A model generated the notes under the pieces. That model saw nothing but the letters and a program-made list of their open reading frames with translations, searched no databases and was not told the origin of the DNA. Source: a bacterium (GTDB taxonomy: Bacteria > Krumholzibacteriota > Krumholzibacteria > LZORAL124-64-63). From it: a stretch of 5,073 nucleotides of DNA. Positions 1 through 5,073 of this stretch are shown here, one piece after another (the first letter of the stretch is position 1; the number at the start of each line of letters is the position of its first letter). The position numbers and the translations under genes were made by a program. Where the stretch lies: assembly GCA_030592025.1 (NCBI GenBank), contig JAUUZX010000181.1, forward strand, positions 1 to 5,073, written 5' to 3'.

Positions 1-567
1 ATTCCAGGTGGTGACGTTGGGCGTCGGCCCCGGTTCCGGTCGGCCCTGGGTGATGGAGACGAAGCCCTCGGGCGCCACCACCTCGACCCGGTGGGTGGCC
101 AGAGCGTCGTCGTGCCAGGGCAGCCAACCCGCCCCGGACGACAGGTAGATGCCCTCGTCCCCGATGGTGGCGGTGATCTCGCCGCCCACGTTCTCGAGGG
201 AGAAGCTCACCTCATCCGTGGGCTGATGGAAGGTGCCGCGGAGGGTGAAGGAAACCGTGTCCCCGGGGCCGAAGCCCGCGCCCGCCAGGTCGATCTCCTG
301 CCAGGCGTCCTCACCGTCCTCCACGCGGGTGACCGACGCCGCGGGGGAAACGACCTCGAAACCCTCCCCCACGTTCAGCGTCCCCACACCGGCGGGCAGG
401 ACCACTACGTCGGTGATCTCGACCGTGTGGGCGACCACATCGAGGACCACCCTGGCGTCGTGGTGGAGAATGATCCCGTCGATGGCCGAAGCCGGCAGGG
501 CGAGCAGGACGAGGGCGGCGACGATGACGGGGCGCGCAATAATCGGGTGCGCAATAATGGGGTACAT
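1..567 (-). CDS. Exported protein with M1-peptidase-like N-terminal domain (3' end outside window)
   Basis: This is an open frame of 189 codons that runs off the left edge, so the C-terminal part is missing. The N terminus is a classic signal peptide: an Ile/Pro/Ala-rich start, a hydrophobic core at about residues 14-25 (VIVAALVLLALP), and a likely cleavage site ASA|ID after residue 28. The mature part is beta-strand-like, with alternating V/I/L. Residues 139-175 (GIYLSSGAGWLPW, then VEVVAPEGFVSITQG) resemble the 'GvyL...WyP...v.v..P.g..v..G' pattern of the N-terminal domain of M1-type (gluzincin) aminopeptidase-like proteins. The HEXXH catalytic motif, if present, would lie beyond the window, so the activity is unproven. 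Two ATGs are possible. The one at 567 is preferred because AGGAG (578-574) lies 6 nt upstream; the ATG at 573 abuts the AGGAG with no spacer. The gene has its own candidate promoter and lies 202 nt downstream of the membrane-protein gene. The reading as an exported protein is firm; the M1 assignment is moderate. Confidence 0.7.
   Translation of the reverse strand, partial: MYPIIAHPIIARPVIVAALVLLALPASAIDGIILHHDARVVLDVVAHTVEITDVVVLPAGVGTLNVGEGFEVVSPAASVTRVEDGEDAWQEIDLAGAGFGPGDTVSFTLRGTFHQPTDEVSFSLENVGGEITATIGDEGIYLSSGAGWLPWHDDALATHRVEVVAPEGFVSITQGRPEPGPTPNVTTWN
534..563. repeat. 15-bp tandem duplication inside the signal peptide coding region
   Basis: Two adjacent 15-nt units, 534-548 and 549-563 (GCGCAATAATSGGGT on the plus strand), differ at one position. 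Read in frame on the minus strand they encode PIIAH and PIIAR, residues 3-12 of the exported protein. The 15-nt length keeps the reading frame. The AAT-rich units (ATT Ile codons) stand out from the GC-rich surroundings. Confidence 0.85.
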
Positions 568-573
568 GGGCAT

Positions 574-578
574 CTCCT
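574..578 (-). promoter_or_regulatory. Ribosome binding site that decides the start of the M1-like gene
   Basis: AGGAG on the minus strand lies 6 nt before the ATG at 567-565 and directly touches the ATG at 573-571. Normal Shine-Dalgarno spacing therefore favours the second ATG, which makes the protein two residues shorter. Confidence 0.65.
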
Positions 579-612
579 GACGGGACCTGACACGCGGGGA
601 CCGGATCCCGGC

Positions 613-642
613 AGGATAGCCAAGGGAACCGGTCCGATGCAA
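613..642 (-). promoter_or_regulatory. Putative sigma-70-type promoter of the M1-like gene
   Basis: On the minus strand, TTGCAT (642-637) and TATCCT (618-613) are separated by 18 nt; each matches the -35 and -10 consensus at four positions. Transcription would start near 606, leaving a leader of about 40 nt that contains the AGGAG ribosome binding site. The position fits a gene separated by 202 nt from its upstream neighbour, but short promoter matches occur by chance and the housekeeping consensus of this organism is unknown. Confidence 0.4.
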
Positions 643-645
643 GTA

Positions 646-671
646 TCGTAAAACAGTCTCGTAAAACAGTC
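646..671. repeat. Perfect 13-bp tandem direct repeat upstream of the M1-like gene promoter
   Basis: The unit TCGTAAAACAGTC occurs twice without mismatch or gap, at 646-658 and 659-671. It ends 3 bp upstream of the putative -35 box of the minus-strand gene and is locally AT-rich in a GC-rich context. This placement suits a direct-repeat activator or response-regulator site, but a 13-bp period is not a whole helical turn. A simple replication-slippage duplication explains it equally well. Confidence 0.85.
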
Positions 672-684
672 CCGAAAATGCCGG

Positions 685-734
685 GCCGGGGATCCCCTAC
701 CGCCGCCCCTGTTGGCAGCTTGGGGATCCCCGGC
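685..734. repeat. Large inverted repeat made of two GGGGATCCCC palindromes
   Basis: The arm 685-697 (GCCGGGGATCCCC) is perfectly complementary to 722-734, giving a 13-bp GC-rich stem with a 24-nt loop. Each arm contains the self-complementary 10-mer GGGGATCCCC (688-697 and 722-731), with centres 34 bp apart. The right arm overlaps another palindrome, CCGGCGCCGG (730-739). The element starts 36 nt past the stop codon of the membrane-protein gene, so in RNA it could protect or terminate that transcript. No U-tract directly follows either arm, so it is not a standard intrinsic terminator. A pair of dimer-binding operator sites is the other reading. Confidence 0.75.
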
Positions 735-769
735 GCCGGGCGGGTAGCCCGAGAAGGGGGATGAGGGAC

Positions 770-1246
770 TCAGACCACCCTGCGCGCAGGCACATCCTCG
801 GACGTGCCGTCACCACGAAACAGCTTCACCGGGAGGCAGGCGTCGCCGCGGCTGTAGGCGAAGCCCAGGAGCACACCGAAGATGACGTGACCCATGAGGC
901 TCGGCAGCATGGCGCCGGCGGCCGCCGCGGTCCAGTTCACGCCCAGGCCCATGCCCATGAAGAGGGGCATGAGGGTGAGGGGGCCCAACACCCACCACAC
1001 CGCGCCGTAGACCATGCCCGCGATGGCGTTGGGCACCGCGCCCTTGAACAACGAACCGAAGGCCACGCCGTAGGTTGCGCCGATGGTGGCGCTGATGCCC
1101 AGGTGCACGATGAAGCCCGCCACCGCGTTGGGCGCTCCCACCATCTTGCCGATCATGGGCAGCATGCCCATCTTCGCCATCATCAGTCCGAAAACCACTC
1201 CGCCGATCAGTCCACCGACGACTCCGTGCAGGATTCTCTTGGCCAA
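770..1246 (-). CDS. Small glycine-rich four-helix membrane protein, unknown function
   Basis: The product is 158 aa if it starts at the TTG at 1246. That start is chosen because the 9-nt SD AAGGAGGAG ends 7 nt upstream and the resulting protein begins MAKRILHGVVGG, directly before the first helix. An upstream ATG at 1324 would add 26 charged residues and would have to translate through the SD itself. Four hydrophobic segments are visible at about residues 5-29, 40-66, 70-98 and 105-131, followed by a polar tail of about 27 residues. The helices are rich in Gly/Ala/Met with small-xxx-small packing patterns (GGLIGG, IGATYG). A twofold repeat is apparent: a G-x-V-[FY]-G motif, then an MLP/LMP loop, then a second Gly-rich helix, in both halves, with His48 and His120 as the only intramembrane-type histidines. 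I do not recognise a named family. It is transcribed divergently from the ECF sigma operon with a 155-nt gap. Confidence 0.8.
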   Translation of the reverse strand: MAKRILHGVVGGLIGGVVFGLMMAKMGMLPMIGKMVGAPNAVAGFIVHLGISATIGATYGVAFGSLFKGAVPNAIAGMVYGAVWWVLGPLTLMPLFMGMGLGVNWTAAAAGAMLPSLMGHVIFGVLLGFAYSRGDACLPVKLFRGDGTSEDVPARRVV

Positions 1247-1401
1247 CCTGATTCTCCTCCTTAGACTGTTGATCGGCCCTCCGCTTGCGAGGGCTCGATT
1301 GTTCGCTCGCTCTCTGTCTTTCACGGGTGAGTGGCGATGGGCGCGGATCCATTACAGGTTTTTTTTCGCGGGACTGCCCGTGACCGGGAGATGGCAACGC
1401 C
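1247..1401. other. Divergent intergenic region between the membrane-protein gene and the sigma operon
   Basis: These 155 nt must hold the promoters of both divergent genes. Visible features are an 8-nt T run at 1359-1366 (A-tract on the minus strand), a minus-strand TGTAAT (1356-1351) that matches five of six -10 positions but lacks a good -35, and a 7-bp inverted repeat TCACGGG (1321-1327) / CCCGTGA (1377-1383) flanking the T run. I found no convincing ECF-type GGAAC...CGT pair here on either strand, so autoregulation of the sigma factor is not supported by sequence. Confidence 0.4.
1254..1262 (-). promoter_or_regulatory. Strong Shine-Dalgarno sequence supporting a TTG start
   Basis: AAGGAGGAG on the minus strand is close to a full complement of the 16S rRNA 3' end and sits 7 nt upstream of TTG 1246-1244. 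No in-frame ATG or GTG lies at a suitable distance, so this site decides the start of the membrane-protein gene. Confidence 0.75.
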
Positions 1402-2010
1402 ATGACGACCACGACCAGCGGCGACCCCTTCGCCGCCACCGACTTCCTGGCGCGCCTGCGCGCCGGCGACGAGTCGGCGCTTCAGGAGCTGGTGCGCACC
1501 TACCTGCCCCAGCTCCTGCGCACCGCCCGGGGCGCGGGCCTCAGTCGCCAGGACGCCGAGGACGCGGCCCAGAACACCTTCGTCGTGTGCTACCAGAAGG
1601 TCGCGGAGTTCGAGGGGCGCTCCCACATCCGCACCTGGCTGTTCGGCATCCTCTACCGGAAAATCGCCGAGCAGCGCCGATCGGCGCAGCGCGGCGACCG
1701 CCCGGAGGACATCGACGACGTCATGGAATCCCGCTTCCGCCCCAACGGATTCTGGGCGAATCCGCCGCGGGGTTCCGATACTGGTCTGTACATGGAGGAA
1801 GTCCGACGCCACCTGGCCGATTGCCTGGACGGGATCACGCCGGACCAGCGCACGGCCTTCGTCATGCGCGAGGTCGACGGGCTCGACAACAACGAGATCT
1901 GCGAGGTCCTGGGTCTGACGCGCACGAACCTGGGCGTGGTCCTCTATCGCGGACGCAACAAACTGCGCGAATGCCTGGAGAGCCGGGAGATCGAAGGACG
2001 GGTGACATGA
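1402..2010 (+). CDS. ECF-type RNA polymerase sigma factor (sigma-70 family)
   Basis: The 202-aa protein directs RNA polymerase to a dedicated promoter set. It has the two-domain ECF plan. Region 2 spans about residues 24-95, with the diagnostic DAEDAAQNTFVVCYQKV (51-67) for core binding and FEGRSHIRTWLFGILYRKI (70-88) for -10 recognition. A variable linker (about 96-136) contains FRPNGFWANPPRG. Region 4 (about 137-192) carries the -35-binding helix-turn-helix: DQRTAFVMREVDGLDNNEICEVLGLTRTNLG... followed by LYRGRNKLRECL. Length is normal for the group. The start at 1402 has GGGAG (1386-1390) 11 nt upstream, a rather long spacing. Its stop overlaps the next gene by 4 nt (ATGA), giving translational coupling to a zinc-finger protein that is very likely its anti-sigma factor. 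The family call is secure; the inducing signal and regulon are not visible. Confidence 0.95.
   Translation: MTTTTSGDPFAATDFLARLRAGDESALQELVRTYLPQLLRTARGAGLSRQDAEDAAQNTFVVCYQKVAEFEGRSHIRTWLFGILYRKIAEQRRSAQRGDRPEDIDDVMESRFRPNGFWANPPRGSDTGLYMEEVRRHLADCLDGITPDQRTAFVMREVDGLDNNEICEVLGLTRTNLGVVLYRGRNKLRECLESREIEGRVT
1994..1998 (+). promoter_or_regulatory. Internal ribosome binding site of the anti-sigma gene
   Basis: AAGGA inside the 3' end of the sigma gene lies 8 nt before ATG 2007 and 14 nt before ATG 2013. It therefore favours the first of the three ATGs, which forms the ATGA overlap with the sigma stop codon. Confidence 0.6.
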
Positions 2011-2255
2011 TGATGAAGTGCCGGGAAGTGACGCACCTCGTGTCTTCGGACGAGGTCCGGGACATCGGCTGGATGAAGCGCCTCGAATTGCGCCTCCACC
2101 TGCTCATGTGCCGCCACTGCCACAACTACGTGGCGCAGATCCGTTCCCTGGGGCGCGGCGCGCGGGATCTTGCCGATCGCGACGCCACTCCGCCGGAGCG
2201 TCTGCGCGAGATCGAGGGCGAGATCATCGATCAGGTGCGCGAAGGGCGCGACTGA
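2007..2255 (+). CDS. Soluble zinc-finger (ZAS / zf-HC2-type) putative anti-sigma factor
   Basis: This 82-aa protein carries a ZAS signature: Cys5, then HLLMCRHC giving His31-x3-Cys35-x2-Cys38. This is the H-x3-C-x2-C zinc site by which many anti-sigma factors clamp their ECF partner. The rest (about 45-82) is a charged helical tail rich in Arg/Asp/Glu. There is no membrane segment, so it should act in the cytoplasm, unlike transmembrane anti-sigmas of the RseA type. Three consecutive ATGs (2007, 2010, 2013) could start it. ATG 2007 is preferred because AAGGA (1994-1998) lies 8 nt upstream. It overlaps the sigma stop codon by 4 nt, which supports co-translation and a stoichiometric pair. Family knowledge suggests release of sigma on thiol oxidation or zinc loss, but short zf-HC2 partners are not all proven inhibitors, so the direction of control is inference. 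Confidence 0.88.
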   Translation: MMMKCREVTHLVSSDEVRDIGWMKRLELRLHLLMCRHCHNYVAQIRSLGRGARDLADRDATPPERLREIEGEIIDQVREGRD

Positions 2256-2277
2256 CCTCGACCCTGCCGATCCTGAA

Positions 2278-2312
2278 AGAAAACCCCCGCCGGCGGACCG
2301 GCGGGGGTTTTT
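2278..2312. terminator. Bidirectional intrinsic terminator between convergent genes
   Basis: A perfect 13-bp stem pairs 2281-2293 with 2298-2310 (AAACCCCCGCCGG and its complement) around a CGGA tetraloop at 2294-2297. On the plus strand the GC stem is followed by five T residues (2308-2312). On the minus strand it is followed by TTTCTTTC. It therefore serves both the sigma/anti-sigma operon, 25 nt past its stop, and the M16 protease gene, about 20 nt past its stop. Confidence 0.93.
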
Positions 2313-2330
2313 CTGCGAACAGCACCGGCG

Positions 2331-5072
2331 TCAGTCGACCACGACCTCGATCAGGGGCAACCCTGCCAGGTAACGGCCGGCGGCAGCTCGGACGTCGTCG
2401 AGGGTGACGTCGTCAAAGACCGTGTCGGCCCCGAGGTAGGCCCCCAGATCCCCGTCCAGTTCCGCCATGGCCAGGTAGTAGGCCTGCCCCATGGACGACA
2501 GGCGTCGCATCATGAGCCGACCCTGGCGGGCGCTGCGTATGCGATCGAGTTCCTGGCTGGTGATGGTGGACGGATCGAAGCCGGCCACGGACGCGCCCAG
2601 AGCCTCGCGCCCCTCGTCGAGACGCTCCCGGGGCGGGTTGATCCAGGCGACGAACTCGCCCACGCCGCCCTCCACATCGAGGCTCGCCCCCACGCTGTAG
2701 CTCAGGCCGCGGGTTTCCCGCAGGTCCATGCCGAGGCGGTCGTGGAGGATCGCCACGGCCAGGCGCAGGGCCGGCGCGTCGTCCGCCGGAACTTCGAGCA
2801 GAGAGCCCAGGCGCACGGCGGTCAGGGGACCGCCCACCGAGGAGCTGACCGACGCCGCGGCCATCGTCGGCGGCACCGGCGGCAGGCCCGGTGTGGGGCG
2901 ACCGCGTCCCGGAAGTTCGTCCTCGATGATGCCCTTCAACTCGTCGTGCCCCAGCGGCCCCACCACGGAGAAGATGAGGTTCTCGGGGGACAGCGCCCGC
3001 CGGTACACCATGCGCACCTCGTTGAAATCCATGGCGGCCAGGGACTCGGGCGTGCCCTCGGGCGCCAGCGCCAGGGGATGATCGCCGTAGAGGGTCTCGC
3101 GCAGGGTCTTGTTGGCGACGGCACGGGCGCTGCCTCCACCACGCCCCACCACGGTCACGCGGTCGTCACGGATCCGCGCAAAGGCGTCGTCGTCGAAGGC
3201 CGCGTGCTGGATCTGCCGCAGGAGGAGCTCCAGCACGGCGCGACCGTTGCCGGCGGCGGTCTCGATGCGGATGAAGCTGAAGCGGCCGTTGGTGTAGTAG
3301 TTGTCCATGGGGATGCGCGTGTCGTCCACGGTCTTGACCACCGCGCCCAGCGCCCGCAACTGACGGGCCAGGCACGCCTTGTCGCAGCCGGCGTAGCCCT
3401 CGCCCAACAGGCGGTGGACCATGTCCAGGGTCCCGGGCACGGCGAGGTCGCTGTCGATCATGGCCCGGCCGCGGACGGCCAGGTGGATGGCCATGAGCGG
3501 GCTGCCGGCGTTGGTCTGGCTCACGAGCACGGCGCCGTTGGCCAGCTCCGAGCGGTCGACCTGCCGGACCGGCGCCACGGCCGGAACCTCTTCGGCGGGA
3601 GCCGTGGGCTCTGCGGGCTTGCCCATCGTCGCCATCTTGGACGGCATGGCCATGCCCGGCGGCATCTGCATGCCCGGGGGCATGGGCACGCGCGCCTCGA
3701 CACCGTCGCCGCCGCCGACCGGCTCGAACAGCACGGCCAGGCAGGGCGCATCCACGAGCCAGTGGCGCAGGGCGCCGGCCACGTCCGACGGCGTGACCTC
3801 CCGCAGCTGGTCCAGGTGGGAAACGAAGGCGTCCACCCCGCCCACGGCGAGGGATTCGGCGATGTAGATGCCGGTCATGCGCAGCTGCTCGCGCTCGAGC
3901 AGCGTGGCCGTCTCGGCGGTGCGCACGATGCCCAGGATGTCCTCGTCGTCGATGCCCAGTTCGTGGGACGCCACGAGGGCGTCCTGCAGGAGCGAGTAGC
4001 AGAGGCCGGGGTCGACGCCCTCGGGCAGCGTGAACTCGACCATCAGGCGGCCGAAGCCCGGAGCCGCCTCCCACCACGTCGCCACCTCGGGGCGCACGGA
4101 TTCATCGCGCTCGTCCAGCAGCGTCGGCAGGATGCCCGTTCCTTCGAGGGTGAGCAGTTCGGCGGCCACCTGGAAGGCGTGGAAGTCGGCGGCGCCCCAG
4201 ACCGGCGCCTCGAAGACCAGGACCACGGTCCGCTCGTCGCCGGCCCGCCGGGTGAGCGCCCGGGTGCGGTCGATGGGGGCCAGGGGCGTGAGGCGCGTGT
4301 CGGGCAGGGTGCCCGGGGCCACCTCGCCGTAGTAGGTCTCGAGGAGTTCGACGGCCCGGTCCCGGTCGAAGTTGCCCGCCAGGGTCAGCACCATGTTGTT
4401 GGGCACGTACCAGGTCTTGTAGAAATCGTAGACGTCGTCCCGGGTCATGTGGGCGATGGTCGCCCGGGTGCCCAGGGTGGGCAACTCGAGGCTCGAACCG
4501 GCGAAGAGCGCGGCGCGCAGGGCGGTGCTCATGTCGTGACCGGGCCAGTCACGGCTCTGGACGAGCTCACCCAGGACGATGCCCTGCTCCTTGGCGAACT
4601 TCCCCGACGGGACGGTCGAGTGGAAGAGCATCTGGGACTGGATGTCCAGGCCCACCTCCAACGCGGTCGCCGGCAGCACCACCATGAAGTTCGTGAAGAA
4701 GTCGGCGGTGTTGGCGTTGTTGTAGGCGCCGACGCTGTCCGCCAGGGCGTACAACTGCTCCTGGTCGTACTTCGCGGTGCCGTTGAAGAGCAGGTGCTCC
4801 AGCATGTGGCTCATGCCGCTGGTGCGCGCGTCCTCCCGGGACGACCCCACCCTGACCTGGGTGTAGATCCCCACCATGGGTTGGGCGGTGTTGCGCATGA
4901 GGACGACCTCGACGCCGTTCTCCAGACGCAGCAGCTCGGTGTTGGCGGGCAGGGCGTGGAAAACCGGTTCCAGGGGCGCCTCGGCCCAGACGCCCGGCTG
5001 CGCGATCACGGCCCCGGAGGCCGTCATGATCAGGAGGGCGCAGCAGATGGCGGTCCGCAGGGAGTCTCGCAC
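2331..5072 (-). CDS. Exported M16 (pitrilysin/insulinase family) zinc protease, two-lobe single chain
   Basis: The 913-aa protein would degrade or process peptides outside the cytoplasm. A signal peptide is visible: Arg2 and Arg6, a hydrophobic stretch at about 8-23 (AICCALLIMTASGAVI) and a likely cut VIA|Q after residue 24. The catalytic lobe (about 40-250) contains the inverted zinc motif HMLEH: His89 and His93 as zinc ligands and Glu92 as catalytic base. The downstream KEQGIVLGEL holds Glu162 and the third ligand Glu169. The first inactive-type M16 domain follows (about 255-450). A Met/Pro/Ala-rich linker (about 456-503) leads to a second lobe (about 505-913) without HxxEH but with the conserved Arg/Tyr pair in LRETRGLSYSV (Arg785, Tyr792) used in substrate binding. 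All elements of an active enzyme are therefore in one chain of typical length. The start is GTG at 5072, one base from the window edge, so its RBS cannot be seen and a longer start is possible. Whether it is periplasmic or released is not shown. Confidence 0.93.
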   Translation of the reverse strand: MRDSLRTAICCALLIMTASGAVIAQPGVWAEAPLEPVFHALPANTELLRLENGVEVVLMRNTAQPMVGIYTQVRVGSSREDARTSGMSHMLEHLLFNGTAKYDQEQLYALADSVGAYNNANTADFFTNFMVVLPATALEVGLDIQSQMLFHSTVPSGKFAKEQGIVLGELVQSRDWPGHDMSTALRAALFAGSSLELPTLGTRATIAHMTRDDVYDFYKTWYVPNNMVLTLAGNFDRDRAVELLETYYGEVAPGTLPDTRLTPLAPIDRTRALTRRAGDERTVVLVFEAPVWGAADFHAFQVAAELLTLEGTGILPTLLDERDESVRPEVATWWEAAPGFGRLMVEFTLPEGVDPGLCYSLLQDALVASHELGIDDEDILGIVRTAETATLLEREQLRMTGIYIAESLAVGGVDAFVSHLDQLREVTPSDVAGALRHWLVDAPCLAVLFEPVGGGDGVEARVPMPPGMQMPPGMAMPSKMATMGKPAEPTAPAEEVPAVAPVRQVDRSELANGAVLVSQTNAGSPLMAIHLAVRGRAMIDSDLAVPGTLDMVHRLLGEGYAGCDKACLARQLRALGAVVKTVDDTRIPMDNYYTNGRFSFIRIETAAGNGRAVLELLLRQIQHAAFDDDAFARIRDDRVTVVGRGGGSARAVANKTLRETLYGDHPLALAPEGTPESLAAMDFNEVRMVYRRALSPENLIFSVVGPLGHDELKGIIEDELPGRGRPTPGLPPVPPTMAAASVSSSVGGPLTAVRLGSLLEVPADDAPALRLAVAILHDRLGMDLRETRGLSYSVGASLDVEGGVGEFVAWINPPRERLDEGREALGASVAGFDPSTITSQELDRIRSARQGRLMMRRLSSMGQAYYLAMAELDGDLGAYLGADTVFDDVTLDDVRAAAGRYLAGLPLIEVVVD

Positions 5073-5073
5073 G

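Noticed and set aside
91..651. Plus-strand open frame of 186 codons over the left-end gene
   Set aside because: It is antisense to the minus-strand frame, which has a signal peptide, an SD and a domain-like sequence. The plus-strand product is a low-complexity Gly/Arg/Asp string typical of GC-rich shadow frames.
1247..1269. Longer form of the membrane protein starting at the ATG at 1324
   Set aside because: The extra 26 residues are highly charged and unlike a membrane-protein N terminus, and the strong SD at 1254-1262 would lie inside the coding region. TTG 1246 explains the SD.
1359..1366. T8 run upstream of the sigma gene as a possible terminator tail
   Set aside because: No GC-rich stem precedes it on the plus strand, so it is not an intrinsic terminator.
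1391..1405. Five-codon ATG...TGA mini-frame whose stop overlaps the sigma start codon (ATGA)
   Set aside because: It looks like a coupled leader peptide, but the only SD-like sequence (GGGAG) touches its ATG with no spacer, so independent initiation is unlikely.
1321..1812. Minus-strand 163-codon frame opposite the sigma gene
   Set aside because: It is antisense to a well-recognised ECF sigma factor and has no recognisable domain or ribosome binding site.
1083..2006. N-terminal 308 codons of the long plus-strand frame that ends with the anti-sigma factor
   Set aside because: This stretch crosses the divergent intergenic region and lies in another frame over the sigma gene, giving Arg/Pro/Gly-rich nonsense. 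Only the last 83 codons, from ATG 2007, are a real gene.
3166..4077. Minus-strand 303-codon frame inside the M16 gene
   Set aside because: It is the same strand but a different frame, with an Arg/Gly/Pro-rich product. The M16 frame has clear motifs across the whole span.

Overview
The window is GC-rich throughout (I estimate well over 60% by eye), with codon choice strongly biased to G/C-ending codons and short intergenic gaps. Two of the genes encode proteins with N-terminal signal peptides that look like exported peptidases or peptidase-like proteins, and there is an ECF sigma / zinc-finger anti-sigma pair. This fits a high-GC Gram-negative-type bacterium. Myxococcota/Deltaproteobacteria, Gemmatimonadota and Krumholzibacteriota/Eisenbacteria-like lineages are all compatible, and the sequence alone does not let me choose. 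There are no rRNA or tRNA genes, insertion sequences, CRISPR arrays or phage genes.

Layout from left to right. (1) 1-567, minus: the first 189 codons of a secreted protein whose N-terminal beta-rich domain resembles that of M1-type (gluzincin aminopeptidase-like) proteins; its catalytic part lies beyond the left edge. (2) 568-769: a compact intergenic region with a plausible sigma-70 promoter for gene 1, a perfect 13-bp tandem repeat just upstream of it, and a large hairpin built from two GGGGATCCCC palindromes. (3) 770-1246, minus: a 158-aa, glycine-rich, four-helix membrane protein of unknown function, probably starting at a TTG behind a very strong Shine-Dalgarno sequence. (4) 1247-1401: the divergent intergenic region. 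(5) 1402-2010 and 2007-2255, plus: a translationally coupled ECF sigma factor and an 82-aa soluble ZAS-type zinc-binding putative anti-sigma factor. (6) 2278-2312: a textbook bidirectional terminator between convergent genes. (7) 2331-5072, minus: a periplasmic or secreted two-lobe M16 (pitrilysin/insulinase family) zinc protease with the full catalytic set HMLEH...E, and an unusual Met/Pro-rich linker between its halves.

The best-supported functional unit is the sigma/anti-sigma operon. Its regulon cannot be read from the window. The divergent membrane protein is the nearest candidate target, but no convincing shared ECF promoter was found. The two exported peptidase-type proteins are not in one operon, and any joint role in envelope or peptide turnover is inference. 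Most of the window is ordinary chromosome. I do not see a clearly new system; the points most worth a second look are the repeat and palindrome structure at 646-734 and the Met-rich linker in the M16 protein.
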